This document shows positions 1 to 13,200 of a stretch of 64,000 nucleotides of DNA, in pieces (position 1 is the stretch's first letter; the number at the start of each line of letters is the position of its first letter). The notes beneath the pieces are model-generated. The model had not been told where the DNA came from, made no database searches, and saw nothing but the letters and a program-made list of their open reading frames with translations. Source of the stretch: Lasioglossum baleicum (taxonomy: Eukaryota > Arthropoda > Insecta > Hymenoptera > Halictidae); the NCBI RefSeq assembly GCF_051020765.1, contig NC_134944.1:8804001-8868000 (forward strand), read 5' to 3'. Both the position numbers and the translations under genes were made by a program.

Positions 1-1620
1 ACATGTACCGAATCTCCAAGTGTGCTCATAAAAGTATACGTGGTGGACCGTCTACATGTATTTATATCAATGCCGATACATTTGAATATTCCTGTTCTGT
101 AAAAGTTGCCCTTGCTTCACTTAAATTCCGTGTAACATTGAAAAATAAGTCTCTTACGACATTTTCTACAGTGAAAAAAAAAAACGGTACAACGGAAATT
201 CCGTGGGGAATATATAGCGTGACTCGGGCCAATAAACGAAACACGACGGAAAAAGAAGCACGAGCCCATGGCTCGGCAACTGGTTGCTCTCGTTACACTG
301 GCATTAACCTTTGTACAGGTTCCGTGGCCGTCTCGAGACGTTGTACGTGTTCTTGTTTCGGCCGGCGATCGCAAAAATAGAAACTGGACTCGATGGGGCC
401 CCTTTCGATTCCCGTTCTCCTTGAGACCGTTAATTGCGGACGATTAACCTCGAAATTTGTCGCCTCCACTAATACTTTGTTACATTTCCGCTCCTGTCTC
501 CGCACAGTGATCGATCTCGACGGTTACCGACAGGCACAAACTGTTCGATCGTATTTATCCCGACCGTGCAGGCCGACGGAATCATTTCCACGAGGTTCCC
601 TCGCCTCGAAAAGGTTCGGGAGGCGGTGCTAGACGCGGTCCGAAGAATCTATGCACATGGATACAGGACCGTGAAAATAAACGAGGAAATTCTAAAAGGA
701 GACCGCGGCCTCGGTCGGTAAAGCAGAGAGCGCGCAAGCAACAGGCGGGGGGGGGGCAATGCGGCTCCCCGCATACTCGCGCATCGATTCCGCAATCCGT
801 AATTAGTTTAATCACGTTTGCGGAGCCGCGATTCCGATCTATCGATGGAGGGCAGGTCGTCGAACTTGTCTCCAGATCGAGCATTCCCGAGGAGAAAGGC
901 GTTTCGAAGTTATTACGTGTCTGTCAAAATGACAGGAAAAAGAACGACACAATCGATAGATATATATCTCCCACCTGCCACCCACTCGGCAGCACGATCG
1001 AAGGACAAACGGAACCAGCGTAAATTGTCCGGAGAAAAATTCAGTTTTCGCTTCACAAACCTGGTTTTGAATCGTTGGGTATCGTCTTGCCCTGCCCACA
1101 TGATGATTTTCCGTCGTTTCGATGATCTGTCCCCGACTGTCCTCTCGTGACACTGAAGTACGCGGTGTTTGAATGTCGCGACGACGACGACAACTCGTGT
1201 GTGCCGGTTTATGCGCGTTCGAACAAGCTCCGTCGTGGGTCAGTCCAGGCTGGGTCACACGACTGTCTGTCTCTCTCACGCCCGGGAACCACGGAACACG
1301 TTGGAACGAAACGGCGACAGAATCGCGAAGTGGAAACCTCGAACGCGCGCCACACGGAGAGGAGGCGCCACTACGAAAAACTGGAGAAACACGATAGAGA
1401 TAGAGGAAGCGTGCCGCGTTCCGTACAATCGCGAAATCCACTGACGGTTCGAATCGACTGCGTCTCTCTCGCGTCCAGCACCGACTTTGCGTAGGGAGAG
1501 AACGATCCTCGTGTGCACGGGGCCTTAGGCCGGTTTTCTCGGAGTCTGCGCGAACGATCAGCCTCCCAACGGGACACCAGTCTTGTGCCTCACCAGTCCC
1601 TCAACCTGCCGATACTCTTG
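1..1620. other. GC-rich, CpG-containing noncoding stretch
   Basis: Short open frames occur on both strands, but none resembles a known protein and they overlap one another. The base composition is like that of the other GC-rich blocks between AT-rich repeats. It could be a promoter or noncoding exon of a gene beyond the left edge. Nothing here can be named. Confidence 0.4.
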
Positions 1621-2150
1621 TATCGATAATATCCAATAATGTTACCCTATGCGATAGAACAGATTTCTCTATACTCTTGTAAAGAACCTTCTTTTCGATA
1701 TGGTCCACCTATGTAACCGAAAACCATTCTCTCTCTAGCTACATACTTCTCCGTGCCAGCGACCGCCGCGTCGGTTATATTTATCCTTTGTGCCGTACTC
1801 TTCGCAGATTTTGCACCTAGCGAAAATACCTTGCGTCTCTTTACCTTATAGGGTCTGAACGCCGCGACAAGTAGCCGGCGACACACGTGGGCGAACTTTG
1901 CAATACATTTCGCTCTTATCAACCGTATGTGGCAAAACCTCTTCTTAACAATGCTCGTGCTAATTTCTGTGGTTGCAGGGAAAAACGCCGCATGTCGCGA
2001 TTTCAAAAAATTTCGGTTTATGCGTTAATTGAGCTTTAGTAACTGATTGTGAGTATAGCATTTACGTATTTACCAGAAAAAAGCCATGAAAACAAACTCG
2101 AAGGCTCAGAAAATAATGCAATTTAACCAATGTCCTTCCTCCTAATAAAG

Positions 2151-2154
<4 letters not shown>

Positions 2155-2201
<47 letters not shown>
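2155..2201. repeat. (TA)n microsatellite
   Basis: About 46 bases of uninterrupted TA dinucleotide in an AT-rich stretch (1621-2479) that otherwise shows no gene. Confidence 0.95.
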
Positions 2202-2207
<6 letters not shown>

Positions 2208-2479
2208 ATAACTCGGCAAAAATTATATTCACCTGTTTATCAAAAACATGTCTTTTTGAATTATCATTTAAAGTCTTCCCTGCTCCATGAAATTTTAAAT
2301 AGCTGCAGTATATTGACTGTACAAAGGTAGCATTATCATTTGTCTTTTAATTAAGGGCTGGAATGAAAGGGAAAATGAAATATAAACTGTTTCAATATTA
2401 AAAAATTAATTTAAAATTTAAGTAAAAATGCTTAGATTTTTTTAAGGGACGATAAGACCCTATAGAATTTTATATTTAC

Positions 2480-3309
2480 ACTAGCTTTTTCCCGCGGCTT
2501 CGCTCGCACAGAAAACCGTTTAATGCCCTCGGAAATTAATATTGTTTCTCTATAAAACCTTTTAACCCCCCATGCCGCCATCTTAGATTTCAAAACCCCT
2601 TTTCACCCTCCTAGGGGATCAATTTTTTAAAATGCCGAAACACACAGGTGTTTGATTAATTATATCAAAGAGCATTTGGACCAAGTTTCAAGCAAATCCG
2701 ACCACGAACAAAATATTCCTCATACAAACGTTGCAACCCCTTTTCACCCCCTTAGAGGTCGAATTTTTAAGAATGCCGAAACAGGTGTTTGATTATTTGT
2801 ATCAAAGAGCATTGAGACCAAGTATGAAGTAAATCCGACTACGAACAAAGTATTCCTCATACAAACGTTGCAACCCCTTTTCACCCTCTCCGGGGGTTGA
2901 ATTTTTTGAAATGCCGGAACAGGTTTTTGATTAATTATATCAAAGAGCATTAAGACCACGTATGAAGTAAATCCGACTACGAACAAAATATTCCTCATAC
3001 AAACGTTACAACCCCTTTTCACCCCCTTGGGGGTTCAATTTTTTAAAATGCCGAAATAGGTGTTTGATTAATTATATCGAAGAGCATTAAGACCAAGTAC
3101 GAAGTAAATCCGACCACGAACAAAATATTCCTCATACAAACGTTGCAACCCCTTTTCACCCCCTTGGGGATTGAATTTCGAAATATCCTTTCTTATCCCT
3201 TGTATAGATCATAAGGGAAACCTCTGTGCAAAATTTCAGCTTTCTAAGTCCAAGGGTTTAGCCTGGGCGTTGATAGGTGAGTCAGGACTTCGCTTTTATA
3301 TATATAGAT
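2480..3309. repeat. Interspersed repeat with five internal ~137-bp tandem copies
   Basis: The left end has ACTAGC followed by TTTTTCCCGCGGCTTCGC, and the right end is a TATATATAGA tail. This layout is widespread among insect interspersed repeats, but I cannot assign its class. Between the ends, a unit containing 'caaccccttttcaccc' recurs at about 2590, 2731, 2868, 3006 and 3143, a spacing of 137-141 bp. The short minus-strand open frame across two copies is a by-product of the repeat. Confidence 0.7.
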
Positions 3310-6300
3310 GAATGTCCTATGTCAAAGAATTAATAATCAAAAGATTTGTCTGTCTTATAATTTATTTCACTTTTACACTAGCTTCATTACTAGACAGCAA
3401 ATAAAAGTTTTCTACCTGAATTACTTTAAATACTTCAGATGTTTTTACTGTTTTAAATTACACCTACTCATTTTTGTCACGAATGCATAAGATCCGCTAA
3501 TCATAAATTATAAATTCCAAAAATAAAGACTATGCATATACATATAACGACAACAACTTGGATGAATACGGTAATTTTCTCACAAAACCTCTGTTTTTGC
3601 AAATAGCGTATTCCCGAGGTAATGAATCCGAATGATATAAATCGGCGATTCGTCACCGTCCGAACGGCAGCCAATTGAGTGGCAACGCACGCGAACAAGG
3701 GCATTCAAAATGAATGTTTCCCTACGAGCCGGACGATATTCCCAGAATTGTCTCCCCGGTTGCGGTGTCCGAACAAAAAAAAAACCCGGCGAGGGGTATG
3801 GAAAAATGGGTGAAATAAAGGGTGTGCGTGAGAGAAACGGAAAGAGGGAGAATAAAGAGTGGGTAGAGCATCATATGGCATGGCTGTGCAATTACGAAGC
3901 TTCGGGTACCTAAATGTATACGCCTCTATGCGGCACGCTAGGAACTATGGCGACGTCGGGTGACTCAACCTCGAACAGCGTGACTCGTATCTCGGAACCT
4001 TGCAAGCAATGCCTTGAAATATGACAAAAAAGATCTGATATTCGTGTCTGAAATCTATTCCTACCACCACGTTCGGGTAAAAAGTTTTATCATTAATTTT
4101 TTGACTCGCTAACCCGGCAGTGGAATACTGTCTGTACACCGATTGCTATATTTAAGTGCCCGTACACAATGTCCCTCATGCGACGCACGATTGTGTTCGA
4201 AAACAGTAGATCCGCGAAAAAAAAATGATTCATCCAACCGCAGGATGCATGCCGGGAAAGGGTTAGCCGCCTGTCATTTTCAGATATCATGGTTACCGGA
4301 CGTCCGGTAATTTGAATGTATGCGAGCCCGAGCCTCGGCGTTTACACGAAAGCGACAAACACGTCGTTTATTGTGACAGACTGCGATTGAATATGTTATG
4401 AAAATATGTCTGCGTTTTCAACTGGACGACGCGCACGATTTTTCCATTCGGATTTTTCGTTACGGCAAGAAAGTGAACCGATCCGTTTATTAGAAACATG
4501 CACTGCAATGTTACGCGGTGAACCGCGAGTTTTTTCCACGAAAACGACAGACTTGTAACGCGACACTCGCAGAGGTAAACTCACTCACCAAGACCTTACA
4601 AAGTAGAAAAGGATTATGTAAACGACCCGCTTTCTTAATTACGATGTTTACATGTTGTATACATTGCATAAAGTTGAGACTACATTCCACGGCTTAAGGT
4701 TACCCGCGAACCGCAGTAGAGAGACGCAGAATTTTTCAGTCGGGCACACGTCGGAAAATGTGGGAAAGATCGAGCGAACGGATTAGCGTGATCGATCAAT
4801 TCAATTTTTTTACGGTTAAAGACTCTTTCGGAATTCGCGAAATATTCCGTCAGTCGTGTATTGTTCTTAGGTAAAAGGTCTTGCGCAAGTATATTTAAAC
4901 ACCACCATTTTCGAATGCAATCGACTTTTGAAAATCCACAGTAGCGGTGGTACAGGGAACGCAATCTGTTGCCATTCCTTCGCACTTATGACTACGGTGT
5001 AGTTAAGACGTTACCGACACTACAATCGCCAGATACAACAAATATATACATATATAAATATTGAATAGAATATTATCTGTTTTTATTCGGAAAAAAGAAA
5101 AGCACGAGAATGTAATATCGCGAAGATAAATAAATTTAAGTGCATTTTTAATATTATATTTTTTCGGAAGGATTAACAAGAAAATTCAGTAAACTATTAC
5201 AGAGAGACTTTGGAAATTCGTGTCTAAATGACAATGATATGTTTGTAAATTAATAAGTACAGTATGTATCCGAGGACAAAGACACCTGTCAAGGAAGGAC
5301 TCGGTGCACCAATTTCCGGTTATCCTAATGACAACATACTACAATGCACATTTATTTCACGAATCCCCAATGTGTCGAAAAACACACAGGAAATATCAAT
5401 GAAAGTAAAATCACAAATAAATAATTCCAATGAATGTCCATTGTTAGTATTACAACTTGCCAAAACATTACCAAGGCAAAAAAAGGATCACGGATTGTCC
5501 GGTTATGACCGGTTCAAACTGACGCACCGTGAATAACAAAAAGTCAGCAACCAATGGGACGCCATTCGTTTCTTTCTGTTGCTATTTGCAGAAATAAATG
5601 TTTAACCGTACTGTCTCTATTTTATGCGATAACAATTCGTTCGATCGTGTCGGTTGCAAAAAGATAAAACTATACGAATAATAAAATTGGTATTGTTAAG
5701 AGATCGATGATGTTAACAATGAACACAGTGGTAACTGTTCATGATGAATGGATTTCTACTCATAAATGATCCTGTTCTCGTTTCTTTTAACGTTGAAATG
5801 GTCGAAATAAATAAAGGACGCACCATTGGCACAAAGGGATCGCACGACACCCATACGATATTTCTGCGACAGATAAAGAATAAATGGGAGCGTGTCACTT
5901 ACTTGCTAGATTTCCTCTTGTCGTCTCCGAATCCTTGGAAGGTTCCTGTGGACGTCATCTTCGGCTAAGATTTGAAACCAAGGGAACGAATATTTTCTTT
6001 AGTAACCGTCACACAGATTTTGCGGCACACGAGACCTAAACACGACTCTTTCTTCCACCGAACGAAATCAAATAGGGTTTTGAGACGGGATTGGTAGCAG
6101 TCCGTGCTACAAGTTCTGACGTCAGAGGGCTAGTCAAATCAGCGCTTAAATCACCAACTATTTTTCACATGGAAATGATCGTACAATTTTCTCCGTTTCA
6201 CACTGCACGATAAAAATTGTAAAGCTTTACAAATGATTTGTCAACTCGTAAATCGTCGAGTAATATTTAATTTTCTTTCATTCAGAAAACCAATAATCAC

Positions 6301-6860
6301 TTATTCCATTACAAGATCTGCGTTCATTATTTTTCTCATTCGAAAGTATAGGGAAATATAAAATTATTGCTGTAATTAAAATGATTAATTTACAATTATG
6401 TACTGATAATTATTGGGATACTTTAATAATGTTTAATTTTATGTAAAAAATATATTTATATGTAACGTCATGTGAAAAATTGTTATAGAAAATTTCAAAG
6501 AATTTTATAGATTCATTTATTTAGGAAATTTTGCACACGGAGAAATGTTCGTTTACGTAAAAGTTGTGTTGTTTTATGAGAAAGAAATTTGAGAAACTTG
6601 AGCTAGGTATTCAGCCGCCATGTTTGATTCCGATGACAAATACAGATGGAGCATCTGAAAACGGTCCACAACAGTTTACCTACGGTTCCTACGGTTTAAT
6701 TGATTCAGATTGGTGCGGTTGTCAACGAATTAATCACGTACTTTTGTATAAATGGTGCGAAAAGCCGGGAAAGTTGTCGCAGCGGTACCGAAGAATTTAT
6801 TCACGAATGGACGGTTTTTATGGGTTTTAACTAACGAGGGAGATTCGTAAGCGAGCGAAC
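3310..6860. other. No recognised gene
   Basis: AT-rich DNA with scattered GC-rich patches. One 90-residue open frame at 5264-5536 (+) contains GYPNDNILQCTF, which weakly recalls a DOMON-type domain. It has no convincing neighbouring exon and is not called as a gene. About 300 bases before 6861 probably include the promoter and 5' leader of the ING gene. No repeats were recognised. Confidence 0.35.
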
Positions 6861-8228
6861 ATGTTAAACCAAGCTGTAGTCGAGGCTTTATATTCCGCGA
6901 CGTACATCGAGAACTATTTGGACTGTGTGGAAAATCTACCGAACGATTTGCAAAGACATGTTTCCCGACTTCGAGAACTCGACGCTACTTGTCAAAGTAA
7001 TTCAGCTTAACAAACTTTTAAAAAGTGTAGCGCGCGCGCATATGTGTGTGTGTGTGTGTGTGTGTACGTGCGTGCGTGCATGCTTGTCAATTTGTATTTG
7101 AAATATTTTCGTTATGCTGACTTGAAAATCTGTAGACAATTAAGTCACGTATAATCTGCACACTTCGAAAGTCTGATAGCAAAAATATCGAAGAAATGAA
7201 ACGATATCGAAAATCGTTGTGTATTTGAGAAATAAACAATCAACATAGAGTGAAATCTTATTTTGTATTTTTCTAGTATTTCTTAACTGTATTTGTATCT
7301 GTTTTCTTGTAACGCATCGTATTGTAATGGATAATTCTTAAAATGTCGTCCTTCTGTTGTTCGTTAAATATAGCGTATTTACGGGAAGTGGATCAACAGC
7401 AGGAGGCATTACGGAATGACACGGACATGCAAGTAAGAAGGAGAGCATTGCTGAGGGTGCAGCAGGCGTTAATTGCTGCGAAAGAAATAGGAGATGAAAA
7501 GTTGCAGATTGTACAACAAGTCCAGGATCTTATAGAGAACAAATCTAGGCAATTAGATTTAGATTATCGAAACCTTGGTACGATCGTGTGTTGCATCGTC
7601 TGTTGTACATGTAAATGTTATATGTTTATCTGACTTGAAATTATTTACAGATTTTGGGAAAGAACAAGAAAGCAGCGAATCGACGCGTGAAACAAATGCT
7701 AATGTCAATTCCAACTCTTCTGGCAATGCGAATAACTCTGAGAGACAGACTAAGAGAGCCAGGAGAACAAGAACAGAGACATTGGTTGAATCATCTAATG
7801 CTATGGAAATGATCGCAATGACTGAAACACGTTCGAATTCTTTGTCCAATACAAGTAACGGCAGTCAAAAGAAAACAAATACTACTACCACTGGAAAGAA
7901 AAAGAAAAGGAAGTCTAAACAAGGTAACCAGCAGAATCAACATCGTGAAGATACTCCACCACCTCCAGAAGACGAGCTAGCAATAGACCCCGATGAACCA
8001 ACATATTGTCTGTGCGATCAAATATCATATGGAGAGATGATACTGTGCGATAATGATCTATGTCCTATAGAATGGTTCCATTTCTCATGCGTTTCATTGA
8101 GCACCAAGCCGAAAGGTAAATGGTTCTGTCCGAAGTGCAGAGGTGATCGACCGAACGTTATGAAGCCGAAAGCACAATTTTTGAAAGAATTGGAAAGGTA
8201 TAATAAAGAGAAGGAGGAGAAATCGTAG
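6861..8228 (+). CDS. ING1: Inhibitor of growth protein, ING1/ING2 type (PHD finger)
   Basis: Three exons, 6861-6996, 7374-7577 and 7651-8228, join in frame to 305 codons; both introns have GT/AG ends. The N-terminus (MLNQAVVEALYSATYIENYL) and exon 2 form the helical ING domain that recruits Sin3/HDAC-type complexes in this family. A low-complexity Ser/Asn/Thr linker with a basic nuclear-localisation patch (TGKKKKRKSK) precedes a C4HC3 PHD finger starting at YCLCDQISYGEM and ending WFCPKC. The Tyr, Met and Trp (EWFHF) expected for the H3K4me3-binding pocket are present. A Lys/Arg-rich tail follows, as in ING1/ING2, where it binds phosphoinositide. The protein should be a nuclear reader of trimethylated H3K4. 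The ING1/2 assignment is from family knowledge and separates it from the ING3 and ING4/5 classes. A (TG)n run lies in intron 1 near 7040. Confidence 0.93.
7038..7063. repeat. (TG)n microsatellite in ING intron 1
   Basis: A short GCGC run is followed by about ten TG units, then GTGC repeats. It lies wholly within intron 1. Confidence 0.85.
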
Positions 8229-10096
8229 CAGGAAAAAGCTGGTGAGCAATTTAAACTTTGGAAGTGACTAATTGACACAAAAAAATCCTTTGAACGATAC
8301 TTCATCATTTCAAATATAATTTTGATGGTTTCATTGAAAATTGTCCGACTTCTGGCAAACAAGAAAAGAGATAATAGAAGTCTCATGATGAACTGGTTAA
8401 ACTTGTTTGGTTTCTTAAGTGTTTCAACCATATAAATATGCGTGTGAACTATCAAATGATTTGTATACTGTATACAGTAGGAGACGAATTGTATTTGTAT
8501 AATATTCGTTGTTGTAAATATTGTGACATGAATATATTAAATAAGAATGAAACAGGTATCTTCCGATTACTGGTGCACATATTTGAAAATTCATTGAAAC
8601 TTCATCGTTGAGAATTGAAAGAAAAGTTACTTAGCTTGTACATATCCCAAGTAAATTAGATAAACGTATACATTCAGTTCTTAAAACGACATGGCAGTAT
8701 TAAATAACAGAGAAGTAATATTTCGTAGCGTGAATTGTCATACATAAAATAGTTTAATATTAATTATTTTTTAAAAATTCGTACAACTATAATGCATACG
8801 ATTTTATTACAGAATTATTACTATATATCAGTATATGTTAAGTAACATTGGTAAAATTCTATTGTATTATTTGTAAAATGTATAATTGTATAGAAAATAT
8901 AGTTACAGATTCACTATAAGTGATTATCATGTATTCGATATAAAACATACATAATATGTATAAACGAAAATTATTATTGAATCTCTGTGCAACACTCGAA
9001 TATTTAATTACATTTTATGTACCTCCTTTTTCTAGTAATGGAAACATCTACATTGTACATATACATAAACATAAGCTGTACTTTTAGATTACAAACTCCA
9101 ATACGCATTTTTAACTATGTAGCTATTTTTTTATAGCAGAGTATGAACTTGTATACTGCTTATAAAACTGAATTGTTTTCTAAAAACAATTGAGTTTTGC
9201 ACAGTTATAAAAGCATTTTTTTACGAGACACGTTTGTAAGAAATAAATTTAATGTTTTCATTAACGTTATTGCTTCTTATCATGACGTTCGTTTTTGATT
9301 CTTGTTTGTCTTCCCTTCCTAGATACATGTTCGGCAAGCTTACAGAAAAAGGATACTGACTTGTACATACTGTTACTAATGTTGTTCATCAACTTTATTA
9401 GGAAATGACAAATATTCAGTAATTATTCCTCTGACAAAGTTTATTATCATTCCTTACTGTATGTACTATATTATTTATACACTGACATTTTTACTTTCTG
9501 TGCACAAGGAAAAAAGCAAACTACTTTACAATAGATTACCGTTTAGAACATATAAGTAAGCTATTAATATTTCAGTGTTTGATCTGTTTTAAACTTATCT
9601 TTTAAAGGCCATTTTATAATTAAATATAGCTGTTAATGTACGTAACTTAACGTTGCGATGCGTTTCACGTATACGCAGGTATTTTTGCACTTTTTAAATT
9701 TCATTTTATAAGGATTCCTAGAGTCTAATTATAATGAGCAAAACCATACATCGTTTTATTTATATACTTATAGGTAAAGATCACATAAGTTCACAGTGCG
9801 ATTCCACATCACTCCAATGCTCTACATTCTTATGTATCTGAAACATAGTCAAAAATTAAATAAATACTTTTATCTTTTTGCGGTTTGAAAGAAAAGCAAG
9901 AACTTCAAGAAAAGCTTTCATTTCATTAAACATTAAAAAAAAAACACAGAAAAATGTCTGTAGAACAATGGAGCATATTAATGTACAGATTTAGCGGTGC
10001 AAGAAAAAACATGTTGGACCACAGACTCGTGGAAACAATATAAAAAACTGTATATCAAATACATTTCATGAAATCCAAAATGAACCATACTTAATG
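8229..10096. other. Convergent 3' region of ING and Ubc6
   Basis: AT-rich DNA with no open frame of note. It should hold the 3' UTRs of both convergent genes. TTTATT at 9755-9760 is AATAAA on the minus strand, about 340 bases past the distal Ubc6 stop. Confidence 0.5.
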
Positions 10097-10252
10097 TCAG
10101 CGGGGATCTTCTGTGTGACTTTCTTGGAAATTCAACCAAGACTGTTCAACAACAGTTGCTACTCTCTTCTCATATTCCCGTTTATTTTCTTGGTATAATT
10201 GTGCTGCCAAAGAATTGGCTGGTGAATTTGGATTTGGTTCATCCAAAAGAGA
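10097..10252 (-). CDS. Ubc6: Ubc6 distal alternative last exon (vertebrate-like, extended tail)
   Basis: Encodes 51 residues starting SLLDEPNPNSPANSL, through VEQSW, and ending in an extra polar, partly acidic tail (NFQESHTEDPR). Over the aligned 41 positions, 30 match the proximal exon. The differences (DE for SD, Q for K, K for R, W for F) agree with vertebrate UBE2A/UBE2B as I recall them. The acceptor is GTTGCAG/TC. It can only join to the 110-codon exon set, so it must be used in place of the proximal exon. Confidence 0.9.
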   Translation of the reverse strand, partial: SLLDEPNPNSPANSLAAQLYQENKREYEKRVATVVEQSWLNFQESHTEDPR

Positions 10253-13200
10253 CTGCAACAAATATTTTATAGATCTTGAATAGTTACAACATATAAACAA
10301 TGATTTATATATATATATATAACTCTATAACAATTGATTTATTCGAAATGACAAAACAACAATAAAAGGATAAAGAAAACTATTAGACTATAAAGTGGAA
10401 TTATGCATTTATTATGTGTATGTACGTGTGTGTGTATGTATATGTAAATATATGCGTATACATACATACACGATACATATATATGTGTGTATATACATAT
10501 ATATATATTTTTTCTTTTTTCTTACATTACACAGAATAGGTATACGTGAATTTTACGTACTATATGAAGTACTAAAATTTAATTGAAAATACAGGTTCTG
10601 TGCTTGTGTGAAAGACCAATGCTTTATATAGCACAGGAACAGAAGCGTCAAGTATTAATTATCATCTAACGTTTTTTTTCTTTTTTTATAGTACTAATTT
10701 CGTGTTATCAAATATCGAAATAAATAAATACACAATTTTATAATAATTTATTATTCAACATTGTAAAAATTCGGTCTAATGTTGCACATCGTGGTAGTTC
10801 AATAGAGCTTTAGGAAGAAACATGCTAAATATTTTAGCGTTAGCTCCTTGATAAGGCTGCACGTTCTCCACTGTATCTGATGGCTGTAGGTGGCTGATCG
10901 ATGCTGCAACAGCATCGTGAAAACGCCTGCGACTAATCCATAAAACTCTGCTCCACGCAAACCTTCACTCGCTTCTCGTACTCGCGTCGGTTCTCTTTGT
11001 ACAGTTGCGCTGCCATTGAGTTGGCAGGTGAATTCGGGTTCGGGTCACTTAACAGCGACTGCAACCACATAAGTCGTACTCATTATACAATATTCTCGAT
11101 ATTCTCTTTCTTTTGTTTTTTTTGTTTTGTTTTCTTCGTTTCGTTTCGTTTTGTAAAATAATGCATGGCCATAATTTTGTAAGTAGATGACATATTTTTG
11201 TTCTTTTTATGTACTTTTTCTTTTTAGTCGGTATCGGTGATTAGAGATACAGTTATGGTCAGGTAAACGGATTACAAGCACAATTTTACCGCCAACATTA
11301 TATGTATACATGTACGTATATATATATATGCGAAGAATTGTTTGGACTCAATGAATCAGACTTTGCTGAATTGCAACCGCTGTTAAGACGAAAACTTACG
11401 AATCTTTATGATATATATATGAGAAACATGACAGATGTGAACACATAATTGTACATTTTTTACAAATACATGATTAACATTGATCTCGCATGAAATAAAA
11501 AGATAATTAAGCACACATTAGTTTGATAACATACACATTTTATGTTCTCTTTCTTTTCTTTTGCTTTTTTTTCCTGTTTTCTCTCTTTACAATTAGTAAC
11601 TGCCATGCAAATCATATCTGCAGCTTCTTAACACAAACTTAGCACAGTATTATGGAACTAAAAAAGTAAAACAACATAAAGGAAAGAAAAAGAAACTTTA
11701 ATCATGGATTACGAGCGATTCTTTTATTGTTGTATACTTACTGTCGCAAGCTGAATCATCATCGGTTTATATCGAACTCAATGTACAATATGTATTTATC
11801 GTGAAATGCATGCGATGACGAGGGAGATTAATGATTCAGGAGTACAAATTCTATGAAGTACCTGGATTCGATGATTCGCTAACTATATCGAACAAAATAA
11901 CATATTGTGCATTTACAATACCTGTATGGATGTTAAGATAGCAGAAACATCGTAGGTGGGACTCCAACGGTTCTGTAGTATGTCAAGACAGATGCCTCCA
12001 TCGGCGTATACGTTTGGATGGAACATCTTACTAACAAATCTGACTGTAGGTGGTTTATTTGGATATTCTTCTGTAAATTCTATTATAAGTTTGAAGGTAC
12101 CATCTTCGAATGGAGTGTCATGTGGTCTGAAACAAAGTAAATTCTATTAGAAATCCAGAAGAGTCGATTGATTCTACCTGCTTGTGTTTACGTTTGTTCC
12201 TTAGAGCTTACCCAAATATAACTGCATTCCATATCATAATATTATTGTCTGTAGGTGCTCCTGATACTCCAGTGGGTGGGTCTTCTTGTAATCTGTGTAC
12301 AAACCAATTCATTAGAAATGTGTAAATATAAATATTCTTGTTGCAAGCATTGGTGGCCAAACATTTTTGCTCGACAATTAAACAAGCTTATGTACGTTGT
12401 TCTATACTGCAGGTTTTATAATGCCCTACTCTTTTGGTGGAAATATATTCTATAGTCTTAAATTTATTATAAAATATGCTTTTAGCGCATTAAATAAATG
12501 TGTCAGTGTGTACCATTGGCGGTCCGAATGGGAAGTTTAACGTGTGACATTGGTTGAATATTATTCAAAAGAATGTCTTGTACAAAGACCAAATTTAGAT
12601 CTCCCTCCACTTTTGATGTCGTATTCGATGTCTGTTTATATAAAACATTTTTTGTGCAACCTCGTATACATACATTATCATACTATTCGAATGTTCCCTC
12701 GCGTATCAATCTATTGTTGTTGCACAGCCAACAACCTAAAGAATGATCACCTAAGAGTGCACAATACTGTCACTGTTCTTCCAGAACGAGCAATCTAAAT
12801 AAACACATGATTGGTGTACTAGAGATTATTTAACAATTCAAATTTGTCGAATAAATTCGAATTACGATCGTGAAACGATAAGTGACTCGCGGTAACATAA
12901 TCTATGTAAGCTGGTTTTTTAATATAGCACAGTCACTGAAAATACTATTAATAGACTTCCGGCAGGTAAAACGTTAACACGACTTTCGACAAACGACTGT
13001 AAGCACAGCCTTACAGTCGAGTGAACCGAACCGAGACTTTCCAAAACAATAGCGAAGTGTGGTGGTTAGATCGAAACGTGTGTTTATTTACGTGAGAAAG
13101 AAGGTTACTACGAGTCAACCGGATATTAATCGGAATCAATTATAAGAGAAATCAAAATATAAACAAAACCAGATATAGTCTCTCGCGCGCGCGAGAGAGA

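Noticed and set aside
1440..1460. GGTTCGAATC considered as a tRNA B box
   Set aside because: No A box, acceptor stem or anticodon arm can be fitted around it.
5264..5536. 90-residue open frame with a faint DOMON-like phrase (GYPNDNILQCTF)
   Set aside because: Similarity is a short phrase only; no supporting exons on either side and the C-terminal half does not fit. Could be a decayed fragment; a profile search would decide.
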